Shown: positions 1-7,572 of the stretch, one piece after another
Layout of the letters: every line of letters starts with the position of its first letter
How positions within the stretch are numbered: the stretch's first letter is position 1
Source of the DNA: an uncultured Desulfobacteraceae bacterium
GTDB lineage: Bacteria; Desulfobacterota; Desulfobacteria; Desulfobacterales; UBA5852
Direction of reading: 5' to 3'
Assembly (NCBI GenBank): GCA_913060875.1
Contig: CAJXSL010000006.1
Span: 228,776-292,775 of the forward strand
Length of the DNA: 64,000 nucleotides
Notes under the pieces: generated by a model
Told to the model about the DNA's origin: nothing
The model's input: only the letters and a program-made list of their open reading frames with translations
Databases searched by the model: none
Program-made: the position numbers and the translations under genes

Positions 1-927
1 CTGGGGCCAACCTCCGAACCGAAAGGCAAAAAAAAGAAAACCGATACGCCGGACAAGGCACTGGTCAAATTTGATCCGCTCCAGCGCTACTTATCCGAAA
101 TCAGCATGTACAAGTTGTTGACGCGGGAGGAAGAGCGTGAACTCGGTGTTCGTGTTCGGGAGCACGGTGACAAAGACGCGGCCTATGCGCTGGTGACGTC
201 CAACCTCAGACTGGTGGTCAAGATCGCCCTTGAATTCCAGCGCGTCTGGATGCAGAATTTGCTCGATCTTATCCAGGAAGGCAACATAGGACTCATGCAG
301 GCCGTGCGAAAATTCGATCCCTATAAAAATGTCAAGTTTTCGTATTACGCCTCTTTCTGGATTAAAGCTTATATCCTAAAATTCATTATGGATAACTGGC
401 GCCTCGTGAAAATCGGAACAACCCAGGGGCAGCGCAAACTGTTTTTTAAACTGAAGAAAGAAAAACAAAAACTGATTGAACAGGGATTCGATCCCAAACC
501 AAAATTGCTTTCGGAGCGTTTGGGCGTTTCTGAAAGGGAAATCGTCGACATGGATCAGCGTCTGGACGGTTGGGATGTATCCCTGGATGCGCCCTTGAAG
601 GACGATTCCGATACCGAACGCATTGAGTTTTTAAGTACCGAGGCGGTTTCCGCCGAAGAGCAGGTTGCGAAAAAAGAAATCGAGGTCCTGTTACACAATA
701 AAATTGATGAATTCCGAAAAAACATGACCGATCGGGAAAAAGAAATTTTTGATCTGCGGATTTTTTCCGATTCACCGGTAACGCTTCAGGAAATTGGCGA
801 CCGTTACGGTATCAGCAGAGAGCGCGTTCGACAGGTGGAAAAAAATATCATTAAAAAGATGAGAGAGTTTTTCAAACAGGAAATCCCTGATTTTTCAGCC
901 TACACGGAAGGACAAAAAAGGGAATAG
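1..927 (+). CDS. rpoH: RNA polymerase sigma factor, RpoH/sigma-32 type (5' end outside window)
   Basis: Alternative sigma factor that directs RNA polymerase to heat-shock-type promoters. The reading frame is open from base 1, so the true start lies upstream. An internal ATG at 106 is not the start, because conserved region 1.2 residues (FDPLQRYLSEI) precede it. Visible landmarks are region 2 (NLRLVVKIA, then DLIQEGNIGLMQAVRKFDP), the RpoH box (QRKLFFKL), a region 3 segment and the region 4.2 helix-turn-helix (EIGDRYGISRERVRQVE). The RpoH box favours sigma-32 over RpoD or RpoS. The Lys-rich extension before region 1.2 (GKKKKTD) is unusual for RpoH. No convincing intrinsic terminator follows; a dispersed repeat lies just downstream. 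Confidence 0.9.
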   Translation: MGPTSEPKGKKKKTDTPDKALVKFDPLQRYLSEISMYKLLTREEERELGVRVREHGDKDAAYALVTSNLRLVVKIALEFQRVWMQNLLDLIQEGNIGLMQAVRKFDPYKNVKFSYYASFWIKAYILKFIMDNWRLVKIGTTQGQRKLFFKLKKEKQKLIEQGFDPKPKLLSERLGVSEREIVDMDQRLDGWDVSLDAPLKDDSDTERIEFLSTEAVSAEEQVAKKEIEVLLHNKIDEFRKNMTDREKEIFDLRIFSDSPVTLQEIGDRYGISRERVRQVEKNIIKKMREFFKQEIPDFSAYTEGQKRE

Positions 928-1022
928 GCATGCGGTGGGGGCACCGTGTGCATTCGCATGGAATCCCTAACAATCGAACCCGACGGGAAAGGCTGCCCGT
1001 CGTCACTGATTCTTCTATCGTT

Positions 1023-1233
1023 AGTGTTCGTCCAGAGATGGTAGATTTTGGTTTCGAGCAAGGTCTGAGCGATTTTTACCGCTACGCGGGATATTATCCC
1101 GCTAGACGGGACTTCCCGTCTGACCTATTCTCTGCGGTGGGTGGAAACCGCGGGAGTAGGGGACTATTGCGAGGATTTCAAAAGAGCGAAGACGCCGCTC
1201 GGGGCTAAAAGATGCCATTTATGGATGGACACT
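1023..1233. repeat. MITE-like dispersed repeat, copy 1 (211 bp)
   Basis: The element is bounded by imperfect 19-bp inverted ends: AGTGTTCGTCCAGAGATGG at 1023-1041 and the inverse of AGTGTCCATCCATAAATGG at 1215-1233 (15 of 19 match). Its interior aligns with the repeat at 32483-32626, for example GATGCCA before the right end and a shared GAGGATT tract. This copy has about 60 extra bases containing two perfect small hairpins (GCGGGATA/TATCCCGC and AGACGGG/CCCGTCT). It encodes no credible protein. The gene-free stretch 928-1295 consists of this repeat and its flanks. Confidence 0.7.
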
Positions 1234-1295
1234 AGTTACGATCGCCGCCATCCTCTGTTGATTCGAATCAACCGCACTGCCAGAAAGAAAAATAC

Positions 1296-3023
1296 ATGAT
1301 TCATCATCGGTTTAAGTCTGCCTATATCGTTTTCACAGGGCTTTTGTTCGTCATGAGCGGCTGCATTTCCGGACCGCCGGTATCCCCTGAAACCCACCGG
1401 CAGGAACTGATAGCGGAACCCGCACCGAACGCCTATTACTATTACACCGAAGCACAGATATTGAAAAATCGTGGTGACACGGAAGCGGCTCTGGATATGA
1501 TGCGGCAAGCGATGGAAAGGGACCCCGAGACCCTCTATGTGCGAAGAGAACTCGCAACGTTGTACATCCAGAACAAGCAAGAAGCGCAGGCGCTGGAATT
1601 GTTGCAGGCAATTTTACAGGATGCCCCCGATGATATCGCATCGCTTTTGCTGACCGGACGCCTGTACCAGAGCCGCAAAGAGTTGGAAAAGGCCAAAACT
1701 ACCTACGAGGCGGTTTTGAATCTGGACCCCGGGAATAAAAATGTTTATCTGCTTTTGGGAAACCTCTACATGCAGGACGCCCAATGGGATGAAGCATTCC
1801 GCGTTTTCGAAAAAATGACCGCGAACTTTCCCGACGCCTACTCAGGGTTTTTCTTTTTAGGAAAAATACATAAAGAACGCGGCGATATGAAACAGGCCGA
1901 GGAGGCCTTTCTGCAATCATTGTCGATCGAACCAAAGCTGGAAGGGGCCCGGTTCGAACTGATCGACATTTATGCAAAGACGTCTGACAGTGCCGCCACC
2001 CGTCGAAAAGTGATCCGGCTTTATCAGGAAATTCTGGAGGAAGATCCCGGCAATGCCCGCGCCGACCTCGGTCTGGCATTATACTACCACCGGACGGGCA
2101 ATGATTCGTTGGCGCGCCAAAGGCTTCAGCTGTTGGCTGATACCACCCCGGAAAATGACCTCGTGCGCTATGTGTTCCGGCTCTATCTTGAACCGGGGCA
2201 CAACCGGGAGGCCGTTTTCCTGCTGAAGGAGATCCTGCGTGTCCGCGGTGACTTCGGCAGTCTCCACTATTTGCTGGGATTGGCCTATAATGAGCTTGAG
2301 GAGGAATCACTGGCCATCACGCATTTCAAGGCCGTACCGGCCGACTCCAAATTTTACCGGGATGCCGTGATTCAACAGGCCTTTCACTATAGTGAAAACG
2401 AGCAAATTGACGATGCGATCGCCTTGCTCAATGAGGCCCTGGATAACGATCCCGATTATCCGGATTACCTTATTTATCTCGCCTCCTTGTATGAAGAAAA
2501 AGAAGCTTTTGAGGAAGCGCTGGTTCATTTGAAACGGGCGACTGAAATTGCACCCGAAAATGAAAGAGCCTATTTTCGGCTGGGCGTCGTCTATGACAAA
2601 ATGGACCGTAAGGAAGATTCCATTGCCGCGATGCAGCGGGTTATAGAGCTGAATCCCGATCATGCCAATGCATTGAATTATCTTGGATATACCTATGCGG
2701 ATCTGGGTATCCATCTGACGGAAGCGGAAAACCTCATCCGGAGAGCGCTCGCCCTTAAACCGAACGATGGCTACATAACCGACAGCCTGGGCTGGGTCTA
2801 TTACAAGCAGGAGCGGTACGAGGAAGCCTTGGCTTATCTGCTGAAAGCCGTTGAACTGGTGGCGGACGATCCGATCGTTCTCGAACATGTGGGTGATGCT
2901 TACCTGAAGTTGGATAACCCCGCCAAGGCGCTTGAATTCTACCGCCGGTCGCTGTCTGTCCGGGATAAGGACCGGGATGAAATTGTCGAAAAGATCGAAG
3001 CGCTCGAAAACCGGAATTTCTGA
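1296..3023 (+). CDS. TPR-repeat outer-membrane lipoprotein
   Basis: This 575-aa protein has a lipoprotein signal (hydrophobic segment, then VMSGC with Cys23 as the predicted lipidated residue). The rest is almost entirely tetratricopeptide repeats, for example AYYYYTEAQILKNRGDTEAA, NKNVYLLLGNLYMQ and AYFRLGVVYDKMDRKEDSI. TPR solenoids bind partner proteins, and this one probably acts as a periplasmic or outer-membrane scaffold. Full-length TPR lipoproteins of this size are common in deltaproteobacteria. The next gene starts within 55 bases and also encodes a lipoprotein, so the two are probably co-transcribed. The specific partner is unknown. No strong Shine-Dalgarno is visible before the ATG. 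Confidence 0.8.
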   Translation: MIHHRFKSAYIVFTGLLFVMSGCISGPPVSPETHRQELIAEPAPNAYYYYTEAQILKNRGDTEAALDMMRQAMERDPETLYVRRELATLYIQNKQEAQALELLQAILQDAPDDIASLLLTGRLYQSRKELEKAKTTYEAVLNLDPGNKNVYLLLGNLYMQDAQWDEAFRVFEKMTANFPDAYSGFFFLGKIHKERGDMKQAEEAFLQSLSIEPKLEGARFELIDIYAKTSDSAATRRKVIRLYQEILEEDPGNARADLGLALYYHRTGNDSLARQRLQLLADTTPENDLVRYVFRLYLEPGHNREAVFLLKEILRVRGDFGSLHYLLGLAYNELEEESLAITHFKAVPADSKFYRDAVIQQAFHYSENEQIDDAIALLNEALDNDPDYPDYLIYLASLYEEKEAFEEALVHLKRATEIAPENERAYFRLGVVYDKMDRKEDSIAAMQRVIELNPDHANALNYLGYTYADLGIHLTEAENLIRRALALKPNDGYITDSLGWVYYKQERYEEALAYLLKAVELVADDPIVLEHVGDAYLKLDNPAKALEFYRRSLSVRDKDRDEIVEKIEALENRNF

Positions 3024-3077
3024 CGAGAATCCATGATGACAGCCTGTACAGGGGGTAAAGAGAACCAGCTGCCGGGC

Positions 3078-3872
3078 ATGGCCTGCATCCGCCGCGTCAT
3101 TGTCAATGGCTGTCTGTTCGTTGGCATCGCCGTCCTGTTGAACGCATGTGCGGCCTGGCCCGGAAAACCGACGGTGATTCAATACGACAGCGATGCGACA
3201 CGGGCGTTGATCAACCGACTGACCGCAATGAATTCAGGATTGAAAGCGATTTCCGGAAAGGGCCGGGTTGTCGTTTCCGAAAAAGGTGCCCAGCATGTTT
3301 ACAACCGTACGGTATGGGTCGGCGCGGAGCCCGGCCGGCTGCGGTTTGCCTTTCGTTCTCCGGCCGGCATGCCGGTTTTCTCCATGAGTTGCGATGAACA
3401 GTGGGTAACGGCGCTGCAGCACGCGGATGGCAAGTACTACCGCCGCCATATCGGCGACAACAGTCTGTCAAGTTTTCTGCCGGTCGAGATTAATTGCCGC
3501 GACTTGTACGGCTTGCTGGTGGGACGACTTCCCAGGGTAACCTACGACAAGGCCCGCACGGATGCCAGCGATAACCAAGCGGGCGATACCATTGCGATAT
3601 TACTCCAAAGACAGTTTCGCGGTACGGTGGGGCGCATCCGTGTATCCCGTGCCACAGGAGAACTGCGCACCGTCGAATTGATGGATATTCATGGCAATCG
3701 ACGATATGCGGCCGAAGTGGACCATATGCAGACGGTCGGTGGCTACCGTCTTCCGGGCCATATCGCGTTGATCGGGCCGGACGGGAGCCTGGAGCTTGAT
3801 GTCCAGGAGGTACGCCCCCGGGAAAATACCAGTGCCGATTTGTTTCGCATTGAACCGCCCGTGTCGAATTGA
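3078..3872 (+). CDS. LolB-like outer-membrane lipoprotein
   Basis: The 264-aa product begins with a typical lipoprotein signal ending LLNACA. An upstream in-frame ATG at 3033 would add 15 polar residues, so the ATG at 3078 is preferred. The body has the LolB/DUF4292 layout: an early segment resembling ISGKGRVVVSE, then ARGxxRF-like (PGRLRFAFRSPAG), and a late section with regular beta-strand patterning. LolB-like proteins fold as an open beta-barrel that holds lipoprotein acyl chains and inserts them in the outer membrane. Identity as true LolB is inferred from pattern only; DUF4292 proteins of unknown role look similar. It directly follows the TPR lipoprotein gene. Confidence 0.6.
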   Translation: MACIRRVIVNGCLFVGIAVLLNACAAWPGKPTVIQYDSDATRALINRLTAMNSGLKAISGKGRVVVSEKGAQHVYNRTVWVGAEPGRLRFAFRSPAGMPVFSMSCDEQWVTALQHADGKYYRRHIGDNSLSSFLPVEINCRDLYGLLVGRLPRVTYDKARTDASDNQAGDTIAILLQRQFRGTVGRIRVSRATGELRTVELMDIHGNRRYAAEVDHMQTVGGYRLPGHIALIGPDGSLELDVQEVRPRENTSADLFRIEPPVSN

Positions 3873-4054
3873 GGGCGGTGTGGCCTCGCGCCCGCCATGG
3901 TATGCGTGATGAGTGGCTCCGGTAGAATTGCCGCCAACAATGATGGTCGTTGCCGCCCCCTGGCCTGATACCCAGGCGCACCGCAACCTGCCAGCTGTTG
4001 TCATCATTTTCCGGACAGCGATGGGATGGCCCGGAATTGACCATCGGAGGGGCT

Positions 4055-4876
4055 GTGGGTGTCGCCGTTAATCCCCGATACACCTCACGGGAATGCATCG
4101 TGACCCAAGTTATCGCTCTGGAGCATCGTTTGCGGCATTGCCGTAATGTACGGACCCTGGGGGTCCGGTCCAATTTATGGGATTATGCCGCCGATGAGAT
4201 CCAGGCCATACGGAAAGCCGCCAAGATTTACTACCCGTCTGTTTTTTATGCCGACTTGTTGGATGCCATGGGAAAGGATCTTTTCCCAAGCTATCATACC
4301 TACAAGTGTGTTCAGGACAAGATCAAACAGACCGCGCTTTTCGACTTGTTGGAGATTCCACACCCCTTTACACGGGTCTTCTACGGTAAACGTCAGGCGG
4401 AGAAAATTTTACGGTCTTTTGCGTTTCCTTTTATTGCCAAAATCCCCCGTGGATCGGCACTGGGGCGGGGCGTGTTCCTCATTCACGATGAAGAGGCGCT
4501 TAGCGCTTATATGCATCAGTCCCCGGTGAGCTATATCCAGGAATATCTGGCCCTGGACCGGGATATCCGCGTCGTGGTGATCGGCGACCGGGTGGTTCAC
4601 GCCTACTGGCGGCTGGCGGCCGAGGGGGAGCATCGCAGCAATGTCGCCCTGGGCGGGACCATTTCCCTTGAAAATGTACCGGAAGAGGCGCGGCAATTGG
4701 CCCTTTATACGGCGCGCGCCTGTGGCTGGAACGATGTGGGGATTGATATCTGCACGCATCAGGGGCGTTATCTGGTGCTTGAAGCCAACATGAAATATGG
4801 TAAAGAAGGTTTTCGCCGGGCCGGCATCGATTATGTGAAACTGATGGAGGATCTTATCGAGGATGGCGCAATTTAA
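4055..4876 (+). CDS. ATP-grasp protein of the RimK/glutathione-synthetase type
   Basis: The 273-aa product has ATP-grasp features: a lysine strand (FPFIAKIPRGSALGRGVF), a mid-domain acidic strand (YIQEYLALDRDIRVVVIGD) and the metal-binding end (GIDICTHQGRYLVLEANMKYG). Such enzymes ligate a carboxylate to an amine or thiol using ATP. I chose GTG 4055 as start because GGAGG at 4046-4050 sits 4 bases upstream and the product then begins at a natural first strand (VAVNPRY). An in-frame ATG at 3950 would add 35 non-family-like residues. The 3' end overlaps the dGTPase gene by 14 bases, indicating coupled translation. The substrate is unknown. Confidence 0.7.
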   Translation: MGVAVNPRYTSRECIVTQVIALEHRLRHCRNVRTLGVRSNLWDYAADEIQAIRKAAKIYYPSVFYADLLDAMGKDLFPSYHTYKCVQDKIKQTALFDLLEIPHPFTRVFYGKRQAEKILRSFAFPFIAKIPRGSALGRGVFLIHDEEALSAYMHQSPVSYIQEYLALDRDIRVVVIGDRVVHAYWRLAAEGEHRSNVALGGTISLENVPEEARQLALYTARACGWNDVGIDICTHQGRYLVLEANMKYGKEGFRRAGIDYVKLMEDLIEDGAI

Positions 4877-6029
4877 CACGAACACCCTTGATATGTTGCG
4901 GGGGGCTTTAGACGAACGCGAAGCAGCCTATCTGTCCCCTGTGGCAACCCTGAGCCATCGGGCCCAACGACGAAGACCGGAGCGCAATCCGGGGGGATAT
5001 CGTCAGGAATTTTCGCTCGATGCGGATCGTATTTTACATTCCCTGGCCTATACCCGCTATATCGATAAAACCCAGGTTTTTTATCTGATCAAAAACGACC
5101 ACATCACCCATCGGGTGCTGCATGTCCAGCTGGTTTCCAAAATTGCGCGGACCATTGGCCGATTTCTGGGATTGAATGAAGATCTGATCGAGGCTATCGC
5201 GTTGGGGCATGACATCGGGCACACGCCCTTCGGTCATGACGGCGAGCAGTTTTTAAGCGCCTTGTGCGAAGCCAATGGCATCGGTGCCTTCCAGCACAAT
5301 TTGCAAAGCGTCCAGTTTCTCGACCGCGTGGAACGCAAAGGGCGGGGATGGAACCTCTGTCTGCAGACCCTGGACGGTATTGTTTGCCATGATGGTGAGG
5401 TCCATAATCAGTTGCTGAAGGCGGAGTGGGACAAAACCTTCACAACGTTTGACCAGATGATGCGCGCCAAAAAAGAACAGCCGAAGTTGGCGTTGACACC
5501 CATGACCCTCGAAGGCTGCGTGGTGCGCATGGCGGATACGATCAGCTACATTGGACGGGATATCGAGGATGCCATTCGCCTGGGGGTGCTCAGACGCGAT
5601 GAATTGCCGGCAAAGGTCGTCAAGGTACTGGGATACACCAACGGTACGATTGTATACAACCTGGTGACCGATATCATCGCCAACTCCTATCGCCAGCCGC
5701 ATGTGGCCTTCAGTTCAGAGGTCTCCCTTGCTTTGAAAGCCCTCAAGGAATTCAATTTGAAACGGATCTATATGAATCCGATCATAAAAAAACATACGGA
5801 TAAAATTAAAAGGTTATTCGAGCTATTGTTCAACCGATACATGAACGATATCGAAAGGGGTCACGAAGACTCTGTCATTTTTCTAGGTTTTCTGAAAGAC
5901 ATGGACGACCAATATGTAAAAGAACACTCCCCGGCTGAAGTGGTTCGTGATTTTATTGCCGGTATGACCGATCAATATTTTCTGCAGCAATGTCCAGCGG
6001 AACTGAGGCCCCAGGTGGAAGTCCGATAG
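4863..6029 (+). CDS. dgt: Deoxyguanosinetriphosphate triphosphohydrolase-like HD protein
   Basis: HD-superfamily metal-dependent phosphohydrolase of 388 aa. dGTPases split dNTPs into nucleoside plus tripolyphosphate. The metal-binding set is visible: His in the HITHRVLHV segment, the HD pair in GHDIGHTPFGHDGE, and a later Asp in RMADTISYIGRDIEDA. The early segment DRILHSLAYTRYIDKTQVF matches the dGTPase family N-terminus (RxxxxLxYRRLxxKTQV). Length is typical of the short (type 2-like) bacterial form. The gene overlaps the upstream ATP-grasp gene by 14 bases. Confidence 0.85.
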   Translation: MAQFNTNTLDMLRGALDEREAAYLSPVATLSHRAQRRRPERNPGGYRQEFSLDADRILHSLAYTRYIDKTQVFYLIKNDHITHRVLHVQLVSKIARTIGRFLGLNEDLIEAIALGHDIGHTPFGHDGEQFLSALCEANGIGAFQHNLQSVQFLDRVERKGRGWNLCLQTLDGIVCHDGEVHNQLLKAEWDKTFTTFDQMMRAKKEQPKLALTPMTLEGCVVRMADTISYIGRDIEDAIRLGVLRRDELPAKVVKVLGYTNGTIVYNLVTDIIANSYRQPHVAFSSEVSLALKALKEFNLKRIYMNPIIKKHTDKIKRLFELLFNRYMNDIERGHEDSVIFLGFLKDMDDQYVKEHSPAEVVRDFIAGMTDQYFLQQCPAELRPQVEVR

Positions 6030-6123
6030 ACCCGGATGTCCAACGCCCCTTTGATTTTCAGAAACCGTCTCACGATCAAGATCGAGATACCTTTCTATCC
6101 TGTTAACGCGTTTGGAGAACAAG

Positions 6124-6888
6124 ATGCCCCCCCCGTCCCAAGGCCATATCGCTGAAGAGCGGACGTATCGACGCCTGGCCATGGTGGATCGTCTGACCTC
6201 TTTTCACGTATCGGCTCAGGAAACGGATCTCATGGTGATGGCCCAAAAAGACCTGCGGGATATCTGCCGTGAAGAAGTTCTGGTCCAAAGGGGGTATATC
6301 GAGCAATACATCAGGCGCTTTCCAGCGTTTCGCACAACCCTGGCCCCTTGGACGAATGCGGCCCCTGCGCCCGAAATCATTCACATGATGGCTGCGGCCG
6401 GGCGGGCTTGCGGTGTCGGACCCATGGCCGCTGTTGCCGGGGCCATTGCGGAAACAGTCGGTCAGGCGTTGCGTTGCCATTCGCGGGAAGTGATCATTGA
6501 AAACGGCGGTGATGTCTTCCTGGTGTTGGACAGCGCGGTGACCATCGGGTTGTATGCCGGGCAGTCGCCTTTAAGTATGCGGATTGGCTTGCAATTGGAT
6601 CCTGGTGGCAAACCATTGGCCGTGTGCACGTCATCCGGTACCGTGGGGCATTCAATCAGTCGCGGGAAGGCCGATGCGGTGTGCATTGTTGCCCGTCAGT
6701 GCGCCCTGGCCGACGCCGCGGCGACAGCGGTCGCCAACCGTGTCGCATCCCGGGACGTCATACCGGAGGCCATCCGCTACGCCCGTTCGATTGACGGTGT
6801 CGAGGGGGTCGTGGCCATATGCGGCGATCATATGGGGTTGTGGGGAGATCTCCGTGTCGTTAAACTCAATGGTGCAAAAAAGGCTTGA
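6124..6888 (+). CDS. UPF0280 family protein (ApbE-related)
   Basis: The 254-aa product matches UPF0280: APAPEIIHMMAAAGRACGVGPMAAVAGAIAE, then IIENGGDVFL and TSSGTVGHSISRGKAD. The family resembles the flavin transferase ApbE in its C-terminal half, but its reaction is unproven. It often sits next to sulfur or one-carbon metabolism genes in anaerobes. Start ATG 6124 is chosen because GGAG at 6113-6116 is 7 bases upstream; an in-frame TTG at 6112 would overlap that ribosome site. The gene stands 94 bases after the dGTPase gene on the same strand. Confidence 0.75.
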   Translation: MPPPSQGHIAEERTYRRLAMVDRLTSFHVSAQETDLMVMAQKDLRDICREEVLVQRGYIEQYIRRFPAFRTTLAPWTNAAPAPEIIHMMAAAGRACGVGPMAAVAGAIAETVGQALRCHSREVIIENGGDVFLVLDSAVTIGLYAGQSPLSMRIGLQLDPGGKPLAVCTSSGTVGHSISRGKADAVCIVARQCALADAAATAVANRVASRDVIPEAIRYARSIDGVEGVVAICGDHMGLWGDLRVVKLNGAKKA

Positions 6889-7078
6889 ATTGTAAAGGCA
6901 AAAAGATTAGCTTACAGGCTTTAGAATCATTGTGTTTGGGCGCTGTCGACACTTGATATTTAACCGGATCGTATATAGAGCCGGGAGACATTTTGCCGGT
7001 CCGGCCCCCAAGACATTGGCTCACCGGCGGACCGCCATGCAACTGTCAACCCACCCCTCATGATGGGAGATCAGCCTG

Positions 7079-7471
7079 ATGAAAAAAGTTAAAATCGGCT
7101 TTTGGCTTCTTGTCTTAGCCTTCCTGCTGCTTTTTGGATATCAGAATAAAGCTTTTTTTTTGCAGAAGCACATCTTCGATCTGAACTTGTGGGTAAGCGC
7201 GCCTTATCAGACACCTGAAATCCACAACGCCGTGCTGTTTGCGGTCTGTTTTTTGGCCGGTCTGGTGATTGCCTACCTTTCGGGCCTGTTGGAACGATTC
7301 AAATCGAATAAAACCATCAAACAGCTTACCAGCGCCATAAACGAACAGAAAACCCAGGCGGAACAGTTGCGGACCGAAATCGAGGCTTTGAAGAACGTTT
7401 CGGCTCCGGCGGTTTCGGCGGTCGATGAAAGCCAGGGCGAAGAAACGGTCTCCACCAGCGCCGCCGGATAG
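7079..7471 (+). CDS. LapA-domain inner-membrane protein (DUF1049)
   Basis: This 130-aa protein has two transmembrane segments (residues about 6-22 and 53-70) followed by a coiled coil (about 75-105), the LapA/DUF1049 layout. In Escherichia coli LapA works with LapB in lipopolysaccharide assembly control. Here no lapB-like gene is adjacent, so the role is inferred only from the family. GGGAG precedes the ATG at a usable distance. The 190-base gap upstream carries an AT-rich stretch (TTGATA at 6953, TATATAG at 6972) whose spacing is too short for a good sigma-70 promoter. Confidence 0.65.
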   Translation: MKKVKIGFWLLVLAFLLLFGYQNKAFFLQKHIFDLNLWVSAPYQTPEIHNAVLFAVCFLAGLVIAYLSGLLERFKSNKTIKQLTSAINEQKTQAEQLRTEIEALKNVSAPAVSAVDESQGEETVSTSAAG

Positions 7472-7572
7472 ACCTTGCCATGGGATCGATTCTGCTGCCA
7501 TTGGATTTGTGAAACATGGCCCTGCAATAGCGACTATCACTCGCGCAATAGATGTATCCGAGTTTGTTCTGA

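Noticed and set aside
930..1208. Open frame of 92 codons after the sigma factor gene
   Set aside because: It lies mostly on the dispersed repeat, has no family-like sequence, and homologous DNA in copy 2 does not keep the frame.
6953..6979. Promoter for the LapA-like gene (TTGATA and TATAGA)
   Set aside because: The spacer is 15 bases at most, too short for a convincing sigma-70 promoter.
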